Assembly: GCA_012517205.1 (NCBI GenBank)
Contig: JAAYVL010000024.1
Span: forward strand, 1-36,878
Source of the DNA: Verrucomicrobiota bacterium
GTDB lineage: Bacteria; Verrucomicrobiota; Verrucomicrobiia; Limisphaerales; UBA8199
Length of the DNA: 36,878 nt
Direction: 5' to 3'
Both the position numbers and the translations under genes were made by a program. Shown one piece after another: positions 22,179 to 31,465 of this stretch. Position 1 is the stretch's first letter. Every line of letters starts with the position of its first letter. Below the pieces are notes generated by a model. That model was not told where the DNA came from and did not search any database. It saw only the letters and a list, made by a program, of their open reading frames with translations.

Positions 22179-24623
22179 ATGTGGCCGCAAATGGAATCGA
22201 ACCAACCGCCACAGCTCGGGACTGCGGAGGAACCGCGGGGCAGCCGGCGCCGCGCCGTGCTTATGGGGATAGCCCTGGCGGCGGCGACGCTGGTGGCGTT
22301 TGGGCCGATACTGCGGAATGGGTTTGTCAATTACGACGATGGCGACTACGTCACGACGAACCCGGAGGTGCTGAGCGGCTTGAGTTGGGCGGGGGTGAAG
22401 TGGGCGTTCACGGCGGGCCATGCGGGCAACTGGCATCCGCTGACGTGGCTCTCGCATCAGTTGGATGTGCAGCTTTTTAAGCTGCAGGCGTGGGGGCATC
22501 ACCTGACGAGCCTGCTGCTCCATGCCGCGAACGCGGTATTGTTGTTCCTGGTGCTGCGGCGGGCGACGCGGAGCGCGGCAGGAGGAATGAGCCCGGCCGC
22601 GCGCGACTGGCTGTGCGCGGGGGTGGCGGGGCTGTTTGCGTTGCATCCGCTGCGCGTGGAGTCGGTGGCCTGGGTGGCGGAGCGCAAGGACGTGTTGAGC
22701 GGGTTTTTCTTTATGCTGACGCTGGGGGCGTATGTGCGGTATGCCGAACGACGGCGGGAACAGGAAGGGGCGGGGCGGGAAACGGGCGGCGGGCGGCGCG
22801 GGGGTTTTTCCGCGTTGGGTTGCTATCTTTTCGCCCTGGGTTTCTTTGCCCTGGGGCTGATGAGCAAGCCCATGCTGGTGACGGTGCCCCTCGTGCTGTT
22901 GCTGCTGGATTATTGGCCGCTGGAGCGGTGGCGGGAGCGCGAAGGCGGCGGGGCGGCGTCCGCGCCGGGCGGCGGCTCCCCCGTCTCGCTGGCGGCGCCC
23001 GTCCTGACCCGTCTTTTGTGGGAGAAGGTCCCTTTCGCCGTCCTGTCCGCCGCTTCGTGCGTGGTGACGTTCCTCGTTCAGCGGAAGGCCGGGGCGGTTC
23101 ATTCGCTGGAAACGATTCCGCTGGAGTTTCGGATTACCAACGCGCTGATTTCTTATGTGCGGTATGCGGGCAAGCTGGTGTGGCCCGCGAAGCTGGCGGT
23201 GTTTTATCCCGCGCCGGCGGAATGGCCGCCGTTGTGGGTGGCGCTGGCGGCGCTGGGGCTGGTGGGGGTGTCGGTCCTGGTTGTCCGCGCGGCGCGGCGG
23301 GCGCCGTGGCTTGCGTTTGGCTGGTTTTGGTATGGGGTGATGTTGATCCCGGTGATCGGGCTGGTGCAGGTGGGGCAGCAGGCCATGGCCGACCGCTATA
23401 CTTACCTCCCGTTGATCGGGTTGTGCGTGGCGGGGGTGTGGAGCGGGGCGGAACTGGTCCGCCGGCGGGCGCGGGCCGCGGTGGCGCTGGCGGCGGCGGG
23501 CGCGGTGGCGTTGCTGGCGGCGGCGGGCGCGCTGACGTGGCGGCAAGCGGGGTTTTGGCGCGACAGCACGAGCTTGTTCGAGCACGCGCTGGCCGTGACG
23601 CGGGAGAACTTCGTGGCGCATAACAACCTGGGGGTGGTGCTGCTGGACGCGGACCAGCAGGCGGCGGCGCTGCGGCATTTCACGGAGGCGGTGCGGATTA
23701 AGAGCAATTACCCGGAGGGGCTGGGGAATCTGGCGTTGTGCCGCCTGAAAGAGGGGCGGACGGACGAGGCCGAGGAATTGCTCCGGCGGTCGTTGCAGAA
23801 GCGGGAAACCGTCGAAACCTGGTATAACCTGGGCCGGATGGAGGAACAACGGGGCCGCGCGGCGGAAGCGGAACAGGCTTACACGAAGGCGCTGCGGCTC
23901 CGGCCGAACCACGCGCCGTCGCTCATGGCCCTGGGGATCTTGCTGTCGGGGCAGCACCGGGAGGAAGAGGCGCTGCGGTATCTTCAGGCGGCCGTGCGGG
24001 CCGCGCCGGAGAATGCCGATGCGCATTTCAACCTGGCGTTTGCGCTGAACAACCGGGGCGAGTTCGCCGGCGCGGCGGCCCAGTATGCCGAGGTGTGCCG
24101 GCTGCACCCGGAGGATGTCGAGGCGCGGCAAAACCTGGCGCTGGCGTTGCTGGGCGCGAACCAGCCGGCCGCGGCGGCGGCGCAGTTCCGCCGCGCGCTG
24201 GAGCTGCGGCCCGCCGCGCATCTGCATCATTACCTGGCCCTGGTGCTGGACAGCCAGGGGCAGGCCGCCGAGGCGCTGGCCCACTATCGCGACGCCGCGC
24301 GGCTCGGCCCGAATACGGTGCTGTACCTGAACGACCTCGCGTGGTTCCTGGCCACCACCGCCCGCCCCGACCTGCGCGACGGGGCCGAAGCCGTGCGGCT
24401 GGCGGAGCGGGCGCGGGAACTGAACGGCGGCCGGGAGGCGCGCATCTGGGGCACGCTGGACGCCGCGTACGCCGAAGCCGGGCGTTTCGACGAGGCCCTG
24501 AAGGCCGCCGCCCGGGCCCGCGAGCTGGCGCAGGCCGCCGGGCAGGCGGACATCGCCCGGCAGGCCGAGGAACGGATGGCCCTGTACCAGCGCGGCCAGC
24601 CATACCACATGCCGCCGCCGTAG
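22179..24623 (+). CDS. Multi-pass membrane protein with C-terminal TPRs, TMTC/PMT-like
   Basis: This protein of about 814 residues has two parts. Residues 25-465 contain ten or more membrane segments in the layout of GT-C glycosyltransferases. An Asp-Asp motif after helix 1 (VNYDDGDYV, residues 50-58) occupies the place of the GT-C catalytic acid. It is followed by GNWHPLTWLSHQLD and HPLRVESVAWVAERKDVLS, which resemble animal TMTC proteins (O-mannosyltransferases). From about residue 468 to 800 there are nine or ten TPR units (for example AHNNLGVVLLDADQQAAALRHF and WYNLGRMEEQRGRAAEAEQAY). The bacterial relatives are abundant in Verrucomicrobia and Planctomycetes but largely uncharacterised. 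A protein O-glycosylation role is inference. ATG 22191 is an alternative start, and neither has a good ribosome site. Confidence 0.8.
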   Translation: MWPQMESNQPPQLGTAEEPRGSRRRAVLMGIALAAATLVAFGPILRNGFVNYDDGDYVTTNPEVLSGLSWAGVKWAFTAGHAGNWHPLTWLSHQLDVQLFKLQAWGHHLTSLLLHAANAVLLFLVLRRATRSAAGGMSPAARDWLCAGVAGLFALHPLRVESVAWVAERKDVLSGFFFMLTLGAYVRYAERRREQEGAGRETGGGRRGGFSALGCYLFALGFFALGLMSKPMLVTVPLVLLLLDYWPLERWREREGGGAASAPGGGSPVSLAAPVLTRLLWEKVPFAVLSAASCVVTFLVQRKAGAVHSLETIPLEFRITNALISYVRYAGKLVWPAKLAVFYPAPAEWPPLWVALAALGLVGVSVLVVRAARRAPWLAFGWFWYGVMLIPVIGLVQVGQQAMADRYTYLPLIGLCVAGVWSGAELVRRRARAAVALAAAGAVALLAAAGALTWRQAGFWRDSTSLFEHALAVTRENFVAHNNLGVVLLDADQQAAALRHFTEAVRIKSNYPEGLGNLALCRLKEGRTDEAEELLRRSLQKRETVETWYNLGRMEEQRGRAAEAEQAYTKALRLRPNHAPSLMALGILLSGQHREEEALRYLQAAVRAAPENADAHFNLAFALNNRGEFAGAAAQYAEVCRLHPEDVEARQNLALALLGANQPAAAAAQFRRALELRPAAHLHHYLALVLDSQGQAAEALAHYRDAARLGPNTVLYLNDLAWFLATTARPDLRDGAEAVRLAERARELNGGREARIWGTLDAAYAEAGRFDEALKAAARARELAQAAGQADIARQAEERMALYQRGQPYHMPPP

Positions 24624-24681
24624 GGGCCTCCGCCGGACTTAGCCGGGATATTTCACGCCCCGCACGAAATACCCGCAGGCC

Positions 24682-24747
24682 GGAGCGCGGGCATCTTGCC
24701 CGCTTAGCCCGTTGGGAGGCTGTAAGCGGGCAGGATGCCCGCGCTCC
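24682..24747. repeat. Long inverted repeat (25-bp arms)
   Basis: The arms 24682-24706 and 24723-24747 are reverse complements at 24 of 25 positions, separated by 16 bases. Weaker complementarity extends outward (TTTCACG near 24650 against GTGAAAT near 24760). It follows the TPR gene and may end its transcript, but its size suggests a mobile REPIN- or MITE-like repeat. The words GCGGGCATCTTGCCCGC are, from memory, widespread in intergenic DNA of high-GC environmental bacteria. Confidence 0.75.
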
Positions 24748-24791
24748 AGCCTTGCAGGGGTGAAATGTCTGGGTTAGAATTGTTCCAAGTA

Positions 24792-24820
24792 TTGACAAGG
24801 CGCGGGCGGCGGGGTAGAAT
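24792..24820 (+). promoter_or_regulatory. Near-consensus sigma70 promoter for the fur-suf operon
   Basis: TTGACA (24792-24797) is a perfect -35 box. TAGAAT (24815-24820) matches the -10 box at five of six positions, with an ideal 17-base spacer. Transcription should begin near 24827, where a GTG codon in frame with the regulator lies; ATG 24842 would leave a 15-base leader. Confidence 0.75.
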
Positions 24821-24841
24821 GGCCCCGTGGTGGAAGCAGCC

Positions 24842-25291
24842 ATGGACCTGCGGGACGAGTTGAGGGTGGATGAGCGGCTGGCGCGGCGCGGTTTTCGTTT
24901 TACGCCGCAGCGGCAGCAGGTGTATGCTGTGCTTTTACAGCAACGGGATCACCCGACGGCCGAGCGGGTATTCATCCGGGCAAAGCGGAAGATGCCGGAG
25001 ATCTCGATGGCGACGGTTTATAATTGCCTGGACGCGCTGGTGAAATGCGAGGTGGCGCGGCTGGTGGCGCTGGAGCGCGGCGCGGCGCGGTTTTGCCCGA
25101 ATATGCGGCCGCATGGGCATTTTTATTGCACGGTCTGCGAGCGCGTGTTTGACGTGGATTTGCCGGCGGCGCCGGGGATTGCGCTGCCGCCCGGGTGCCG
25201 GGTGGAGCGGTATGAGCTGGCCATTCATGGGCGCTGCGCGGCGTGCGCGCCGGCCCGGCCCGGCCGGCGGGGGAAACGGAGGAGCGGTTAA
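24842..25291 (+). CDS. Fur-family transcriptional regulator
   Basis: This regulator of about 149 residues has the Fur winged-helix domain (RRGFRFTPQRQQVYAVL, then HPTAERVF and ISMATVYNCLDALVKCEV). Its metal-binding and dimerisation domain carries HGHFYCTVCERVFDVD and a second CxxC (GRCAAC), the pair of Cys sites that usually hold structural zinc. The family senses iron, peroxide, zinc or manganese, and the metal here is not evident. It is directly upstream of sufBC, so control of iron-sulfur assembly (and its own promoter) is the likely role. The start is ATG 24842; the frame begins at GTG 24827, which coincides with the predicted transcription start. The GGAGGAG near its stop probably serves the next ORF. 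Confidence 0.88.
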   Translation: MDLRDELRVDERLARRGFRFTPQRQQVYAVLLQQRDHPTAERVFIRAKRKMPEISMATVYNCLDALVKCEVARLVALERGAARFCPNMRPHGHFYCTVCERVFDVDLPAAPGIALPPGCRVERYELAIHGRCAACAPARPGRRGKRRSG

Positions 25292-25295
25292 GAGC

Positions 25296-25358
25296 ATGGA
25301 TATGAGCGACAGGAAAGCGGCGCGCCCGAACGCGCGCCGCCGCAGTGGATGGAATTAA
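25296..25358 (+). CDS. Possible 20-codon leader peptide before sufB
   Basis: A short ORF begins at ATG 25296 and ends with TAA at 25356-25358, one base before the sufB ATG at 25360. GGAGGAG (25278-25284) lies 11 bases upstream of its start, better than anything in front of sufB. The peptide is very basic, with six Arg among its 20 residues (including RRR), and a 9-bp hairpin (25317-25340) lies within it. It could couple or regulate sufB translation. It may equally be a chance ORF. Confidence 0.35.
   Translation: MDMSDRKAARPNARRRSGWN
25317..25340 (+). promoter_or_regulatory. Hairpin between the regulator and sufB
   Basis: GCGGCGCGC (25317-25325) pairs perfectly with GCGCGCCGC (25332-25340) around a 6-base loop, ending 19 bases before the sufB start. 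No T-run follows, so it looks more like a processing or translation-control element than a terminator. Confidence 0.45.
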
Positions 25359-25359
25359 C

Positions 25360-26808
<1,449 letters not shown>

Positions 26809-26842
26809 GCCCGAAAGAACCGCTGGAACGGGAACCAAACCT

Positions 26843-27652
26843 ATGAAGCAAGCGATACTGGAGATACAGGACCTGACCGCCGGGGTCGAGGGCAAACCCA
26901 TCCTGAAAGGCATTAACCTGCGCATTTACCCGGGAGAAGTGCACGCGATTATGGGGCCGAACGGCAGCGGCAAGAGCACGCTGGCGGCGGTGCTGGCGGG
27001 GCGGGACGGCTACGAAATTACGGCGGGACGGGTGGCGTACCTGGGGCGCGATTTGCTCGAACTGGCCCCGGAGGACCGGGCGCGGGAAGGCCTGTTTCTC
27101 GCGTTTCAATACCCGGTGGAAATCCCCGGGGTGAACAGCACCTACTTCCTCAAAGCGGCGCTGAACGAGATTCGCAAGCACCGCGGCCAGCCCGAGCTGG
27201 ACGCCATGGAGTTCCTGACGCTGGTAAAGGACAAGATTCAACTGCTGGAGCTGAACGAGGATTTGCTGCGGCGGTCGGTGAACGAGGGATTCTCGGGCGG
27301 CGAGAAAAAGCGCAACGAAGTGTTCCAGATGGCGGTGCTGGAGCCGCGCCTGGCGGTGCTGGACGAGACCGATTCGGGCCTGGATATTGACGCGCTGAAG
27401 ATCGTGTCCAACGGGGTCAACAAGCTGCGGCGCCCGGACAACGCCCAACTGGTCATCACCCATTACCAGCGGTTGCTGGATTATATCATCCCGGACTATG
27501 TGCACGTGCTGGCCGATGGCCGAATCGTGCGCACCGGCGATCGCAAGCTGGCGCTGGAGCTGGAGGAGAAAGGCTACGACTGGCTTCTCAAGCCGGCCTC
27601 CGCGGCGGCGGGAACGGGCGGCCCGGCCGCGGGAGCGGCTCAGGGCGGATAG
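26843..27652 (+). CDS. sufC: Fe-S cluster assembly ATPase SufC
   Basis: This 269-residue ABC-type ATPase of the SufBCD complex has Walker A MGPNGSGKST, the signature NEGFSGGEKKRNEV (the SufC-specific GGEKKR form), and Walker B LAVLDETDSGLDIDALKIV. The switch His lies in LVITHYQRLL. ATP hydrolysis drives shape changes in SufB needed for cluster formation. Its 3' end overlaps the end of the convergent secreted-protein gene by 13 bases, so no sufD, sufS or sufU follows here. About 20 extra Ala/Gly-rich residues form the C-terminus. Confidence 0.96.
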   Translation: MKQAILEIQDLTAGVEGKPILKGINLRIYPGEVHAIMGPNGSGKSTLAAVLAGRDGYEITAGRVAYLGRDLLELAPEDRAREGLFLAFQYPVEIPGVNSTYFLKAALNEIRKHRGQPELDAMEFLTLVKDKIQLLELNEDLLRRSVNEGFSGGEKKRNEVFQMAVLEPRLAVLDETDSGLDIDALKIVSNGVNKLRRPDNAQLVITHYQRLLDYIIPDYVHVLADGRIVRTGDRKLALELEEKGYDWLLKPASAAAGTGGPAAGAAQGG

Positions 27653-28350
27653 GACTCCACCCGGGGCGCCACGCGGGGGCGCATATCCAGTTCAAAAACC
27701 ACCTGGCGGCGCCGGACCGTGAAGCGGGTTTGACCGGCCAGCGCGGTGGCTTCGAGCGCCTCCCACCCGGTCAGGTTCCAGGCGGCAAAACTATGCCGGT
27801 AAAAGTGCCAGGAATCGCGGGAATACCGCTGCGGGCGCAGGTCAATCGCGAGCGCGGAGGACAGGAGCGGCTGCAGGCAATCCCAATCGCGGTCGAGGTA
27901 GAGGACATGGGGCGCAAACCGGGCCTGCCGGAGGCGTTCAACCGCGGACGGATGCTTGAGGGTGACCGCCGGTTCCAATAAGTCCTCGGCCGTGTGCAGC
28001 AGCAGCAGCGGCGGCCGAAAGGTGGCGCGGATCAGGGTCTGGTTGGTCAGCGCAGTGACGGCGGCCAGCAGGGAGACGGGGGGCGCGGGGAGATTCGCCC
28101 GGGCGCGGCGGAAGAAGTAAAGCTCGTCGGTGGCGCCGGGCATGAAGATCAGGGCTTTGACCACGTCGTTGGACTGGAAGCTGCGCAGCAGGGTCTCGAC
28201 GCAGTTGGTGCGGTTGAGCTGCGGGACCCCGGCCGGCAGCGGCATCCGGCTGAGCGCGCTTTGCCAGGTCTGTGCCGCGCCCGGGGCAAGCGGTGCCAGG
28301 CAGAGCGAGGCCAGGAGCAGGAATTTGCAGGAGGTGGTTGAACTGGACAT
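27640..28350 (-). CDS. Secreted protein of unknown function
   Basis: This 236-residue protein has a Sec signal peptide (CKFLLLASLCLAPLAPGAAQ) and probably functions in the periplasm. The mature part has no motif I recognise. It is mixed alpha/beta, with VVKALIFMPGATDELYFF, ATFRPPLLLLHTAEDLL and APHVLYLDRDWDCLQPLL as the most structured stretches. The tail RRRQVVFELDMRPRVAPRV looks like beta strands. A related short-chain secreted family in Verrucomicrobia seems likely, but I cannot name it. The start ATG 28350 lies next to a REP palindrome (28355-28370) that supplies AGGGGTGA as a ribosome-site-like sequence. It is convergent with sufC and overlaps it by 13 bases. Confidence 0.65.
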   Translation of the reverse strand: MSSSTTSCKFLLLASLCLAPLAPGAAQTWQSALSRMPLPAGVPQLNRTNCVETLLRSFQSNDVVKALIFMPGATDELYFFRRARANLPAPPVSLLAAVTALTNQTLIRATFRPPLLLLHTAEDLLEPAVTLKHPSAVERLRQARFAPHVLYLDRDWDCLQPLLSSALAIDLRPQRYSRDSWHFYRHSFAAWNLTGWEALEATALAGQTRFTVRRRQVVFELDMRPRVAPRVESYPP

Positions 28351-28354
28351 AGGT

Positions 28355-28469
28355 CACCCCTAACGGGGTTATTGGCTCGCAAATAGAAGTCCAAGGAGAG
28401 GCCGAGACCACCAATCTGTAGCCGGTGATTCTCGTTGGCGGGCGCATCCCTCAAACCCCGTTAGGGGTG
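28355..28469. repeat. Inverted pair of REP palindromes
   Basis: Two copies of a 16-base element (28355-28370 and 28454-28469) lie in opposite orientation. Each has ACCCC and GGGGT arms around a 4-base loop. The 83 bases between them show no gene. This is the layout of a REP doublet (REPIN). The second copy also forms the outer unit of the transposase element's left end. Confidence 0.65.
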
Positions 28470-28513
28470 GCCGGTCTGTAGAAACGAAATGCACAACCAT
28501 TACGTCATTCCGA

Positions 28514-28529
28514 AACCCCGTCAGGGGGG
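28514..28529. repeat. REP palindrome, inner left copy
   Basis: This is the inner unit of the left terminal repeat, a variant of the AACCCCGTTAGGGGTG-type palindrome. The transposase stop codon (28521-28523) lies inside it, so the gene and the repeat end are interlocked. Confidence 0.6.
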
Positions 28530-28997
28530 GTCGGTTTGATAGACGTCCTTGAGAATGAACCGCTCATCGTGGTCAATCTCGAATCGTTTCAGGAACTGCA
28601 GGTACTCTTCGCGAAAGGAGCGCCTGGCGTGGTGTTGGGGTTGGGTTTGGATGTAGCGGATAACATCCGAGATTTGCGAGTGCGCATAGGAAAAGGCGCC
28701 GAAACCTTCTTGCCAGCAAAAACGGCCCAAGACCCAGCCTTTGCTATTGATGAAGTTGGAGGAAGCGTTCTTGATGTCGCGCACGAGGTCCGAAAGGGCT
28801 ATCGCTGGCTTGAGGCCAACCAGCAGGTGCGTGTGGTCAGGCATGCAATAGACGGCCAGCAGCTTCTGGCCGCGTTCGGTGGTAACGCCGGTGATGTATT
28901 TCTGGACCTCTTCCCTGAACTCAGGTAGAAGAAGGTACTGGCGGTATTGGACGGCGAAGACTACCTGGATGTAGATTTGAGAATAGGTGTTCGCCAT
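28521..28997 (-). CDS. REP-associated tyrosine transposase / IS200-like Y1 transposase
   Basis: This 158-residue HUH endonuclease of the Y1 transposase family nicks single-stranded DNA at hairpin ends. The metal-binding His-x-His is in MPDHTHLLVGL (H55, H57). The helix with the catalytic tyrosine reads ISDVIRYIQTQPQHH (Y115 by analogy with the IxxYIxxQ helix of IS200/IS608), and WQEGFGAFSYAHSQ precedes it. It begins MANTYSQIYIQVVFAVQ, typical of a large IS200-like subgroup. Flanking REP palindromes on both sides support a RAYT that acts on these repeats. All catalytic motifs are present, so it may be active. The stop codon lies within the inner left REP copy. Confidence 0.9.
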   Translation of the reverse strand: MANTYSQIYIQVVFAVQYRQYLLLPEFREEVQKYITGVTTERGQKLLAVYCMPDHTHLLVGLKPAIALSDLVRDIKNASSNFINSKGWVLGRFCWQEGFGAFSYAHSQISDVIRYIQTQPQHHARRSFREEYLQFLKRFEIDHDERFILKDVYQTDPP

Positions 28998-29044
28998 GGA
29001 AGAAGCATGGGGCGCACAGGGGGGTGTGGCAACAATAAACGAGT

Positions 29045-29060
29045 CACCCCTGAGGGGGTT
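29045..29060. repeat. REP palindrome, inner right copy
   Basis: CACCCCTGAGGGGGTT is the inner unit of the right terminal repeat, inverted relative to the left-hand copies. It is followed by GGAAATGACGTAATGG, the reverse complement (with one change) of the sequence beside the inner left copy. Confidence 0.6.
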
Positions 29061-29099
29061 GGGAAATGACGTAATGGTGGCACATTGCTATAGACAGGC

Positions 29100-29115
29100 C
29101 ACCCCTGACGGGGTT
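29100..29115. repeat. REP palindrome, outer right copy
   Basis: CACCCCTGACGGGGTT lies 55 bases from the inner right copy, the same orientation and nearly the same spacing as the two left copies in mirror image (60 bases). It ends 23 bases before the purB stop codon. Confidence 0.6.
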
Positions 29116-29138
29116 GGGCGGGGCGCCACCGGTGCGCT

Positions 29139-30452
<1,314 letters not shown>

Positions 30453-30491
30453 GGGGGGAAGTGTAGGCGGGGAGAGGCGGGTTGTCGAGCC

Positions 30492-30526
30492 GGGCGGACG
30501 CGGGGCGCGCGCCCCGCACTCCGCCC
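30492..30526 (-). terminator. GC-rich hairpin after the rhomboid gene
   Basis: GGGCGGA (30492-30498) pairs with TCCGCCC (30520-30526), and between them lies an 18-base perfect palindrome (30500-30517). An outer AGGCGGG/CCCGCCT pair (30475-30481 and 30534-30540) could extend it. It is 12 bases beyond the rhomboid stop and upstream of purB on the same strand, so it probably separates the two transcripts. No U-tract is present. Confidence 0.5.
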
Positions 30527-30538
30527 CGGGCGTCCCGC

Positions 30539-31426
30539 CTACCGCCGCGCCATCTTCGCGCGCGCGGTCTCCAAAATGCGGCGCTCGCGCTCCGTAAGGC
30601 TCTGGATGCCGTGGGCGGAGATTTTGTCCAGGATGGGGTCCACGGCTTGGCTCAGAAACTCCGCCGGCGGCAGATCCTCGTCGGAATCCGCCGGGCGGGC
30701 GGGCCGGGCCTCGGGCGGGTATGGGCGCCGGGGCCGGGCCAGCAGGCGCACCGGGGGAGCGCCCGGGCGCCGGAGCCGCGGCCAGCGCCACTGCCCATGA
30801 ATGGCATAACGCACATACACCAGGCCCATCACCATGCCGCCAAGGTGGGCGGCGTGGGCAATATTATCCGTCGGCACCAGGATCCCCAACACCGCCAGCA
30901 GCGCGCTAAACAGCAGCAGGTACTTGGCCCGCAGGTTGAGCGGCAGCACAAAAAACAGCAGCAGCGTCAGCGTCCGCTCCGGGTAGAGCGTGGCAAAAGC
31001 GGCCACCAGGCCAAAAGCGCCCGCCGAAGCCCCCACCACCGGCGCCGCAAAGACACCGTGCAGCAGCACCCCAAACAGGGCCTGGAACAAGCCGCCCGCC
31101 ACGCCGCTGGCGAAATACAACGTCAGGAAGCTCCGCCCGCCCAGGGTCTCTTCGATGGCCCGGCCAAAGACATAGATGGCCCAGCCGTTGAGCAGCAGGT
31201 GCAGCCAGCCCCCGTGCATGAACTGGTAGGTGAGCAGTTGCCACACAAACCCCTGCCGCAGCCCCGCGACGCTCAGGGCAAACCAGCCGTCGAGGGGGAA
31301 GTGGGTGAAGCGATAGACCAGGTTCTGCAGAACGAACGCCGTCACGTTGACCACCAGCAACGCCACCGTCATCGCCCCGGAGGAGCGAAGCCAGGGCTGT
31401 CGCAGGTAATGACGGTCTTCCAGCAT
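30539..31426 (-). CDS. Rhomboid family intramembrane serine protease
   Basis: This 295-residue protein has six or more hydrophobic segments and the rhomboid active site. The nucleophile serine is in GASAGAFG (S134), the helix pairing HGGWLHLLLNGW supplies the conserved His and Asn (H71, N80), and the catalytic His is in AHAAHLGGM (H194). Substrates are cleaved within the membrane. After the membrane domain a proline-rich linker leads to a C-terminal segment (DEDLPPAEFLSQAVDPILDK..., ending LTERERRILETARAKM). That segment matches a small helical domain (DUF6576-like) often attached to rhomboids of this phylum. The start ATG 31426 is followed by a short cytoplasmic N-terminus. Confidence 0.92.
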   Translation of the reverse strand: MLEDRHYLRQPWLRSSGAMTVALLVVNVTAFVLQNLVYRFTHFPLDGWFALSVAGLRQGFVWQLLTYQFMHGGWLHLLLNGWAIYVFGRAIEETLGGRSFLTLYFASGVAGGLFQALFGVLLHGVFAAPVVGASAGAFGLVAAFATLYPERTLTLLLFFVLPLNLRAKYLLLFSALLAVLGILVPTDNIAHAAHLGGMVMGLVYVRYAIHGQWRWPRLRRPGAPPVRLLARPRRPYPPEARPARPADSDEDLPPAEFLSQAVDPILDKISAHGIQSLTERERRILETARAKMARR

Positions 31427-31465
31427 ATTCTCTCGCGTTGAACCTAGCCGTTGCGGGCGGGTTTT

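Larger units (their letters stand above)
28454..29115 (-). mobile_element. RAYT/IS200-type element with REP-based terminal inverted repeats
   Basis: A 662-base unit contains one transposase gene. Its left end (28454-28530) and right end (29045-29115) are imperfect inverted repeats of about 75 bases. Each has an outer and an inner REP palindrome (28454-28469 and 28514-28529; 29100-29115 and 29045-29060) and the shared words ACCATTACGTCATT between them. The interior is visibly less GC-rich than neighbouring genes, which suggests recent acquisition. No target-site duplication was recognised, as expected for the HUH family. Confidence 0.7.

Noticed and set aside
22006..22212. A 68-codon minus-strand ORF containing NHKYAQMNT.
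   Set aside because: The phrase resembles chance translations of dispersed non-coding repeats, and the ORF straddles a hairpin repeat and the start of the + strand TPR gene.
22155..24608. An 817-codon antisense ORF opposite the TPR membrane protein.
   Set aside because: Composition is Pro/Arg/Gln-rich, as expected of the complement of GC-rich TPR codons. No motif.
28355..29115. The regularly placed palindromes were considered as a CRISPR array.
   Set aside because: The copies are in both orientations, with unequal spacing and a transposase gene between them, which fits a REP/RAYT element and not CRISPR.
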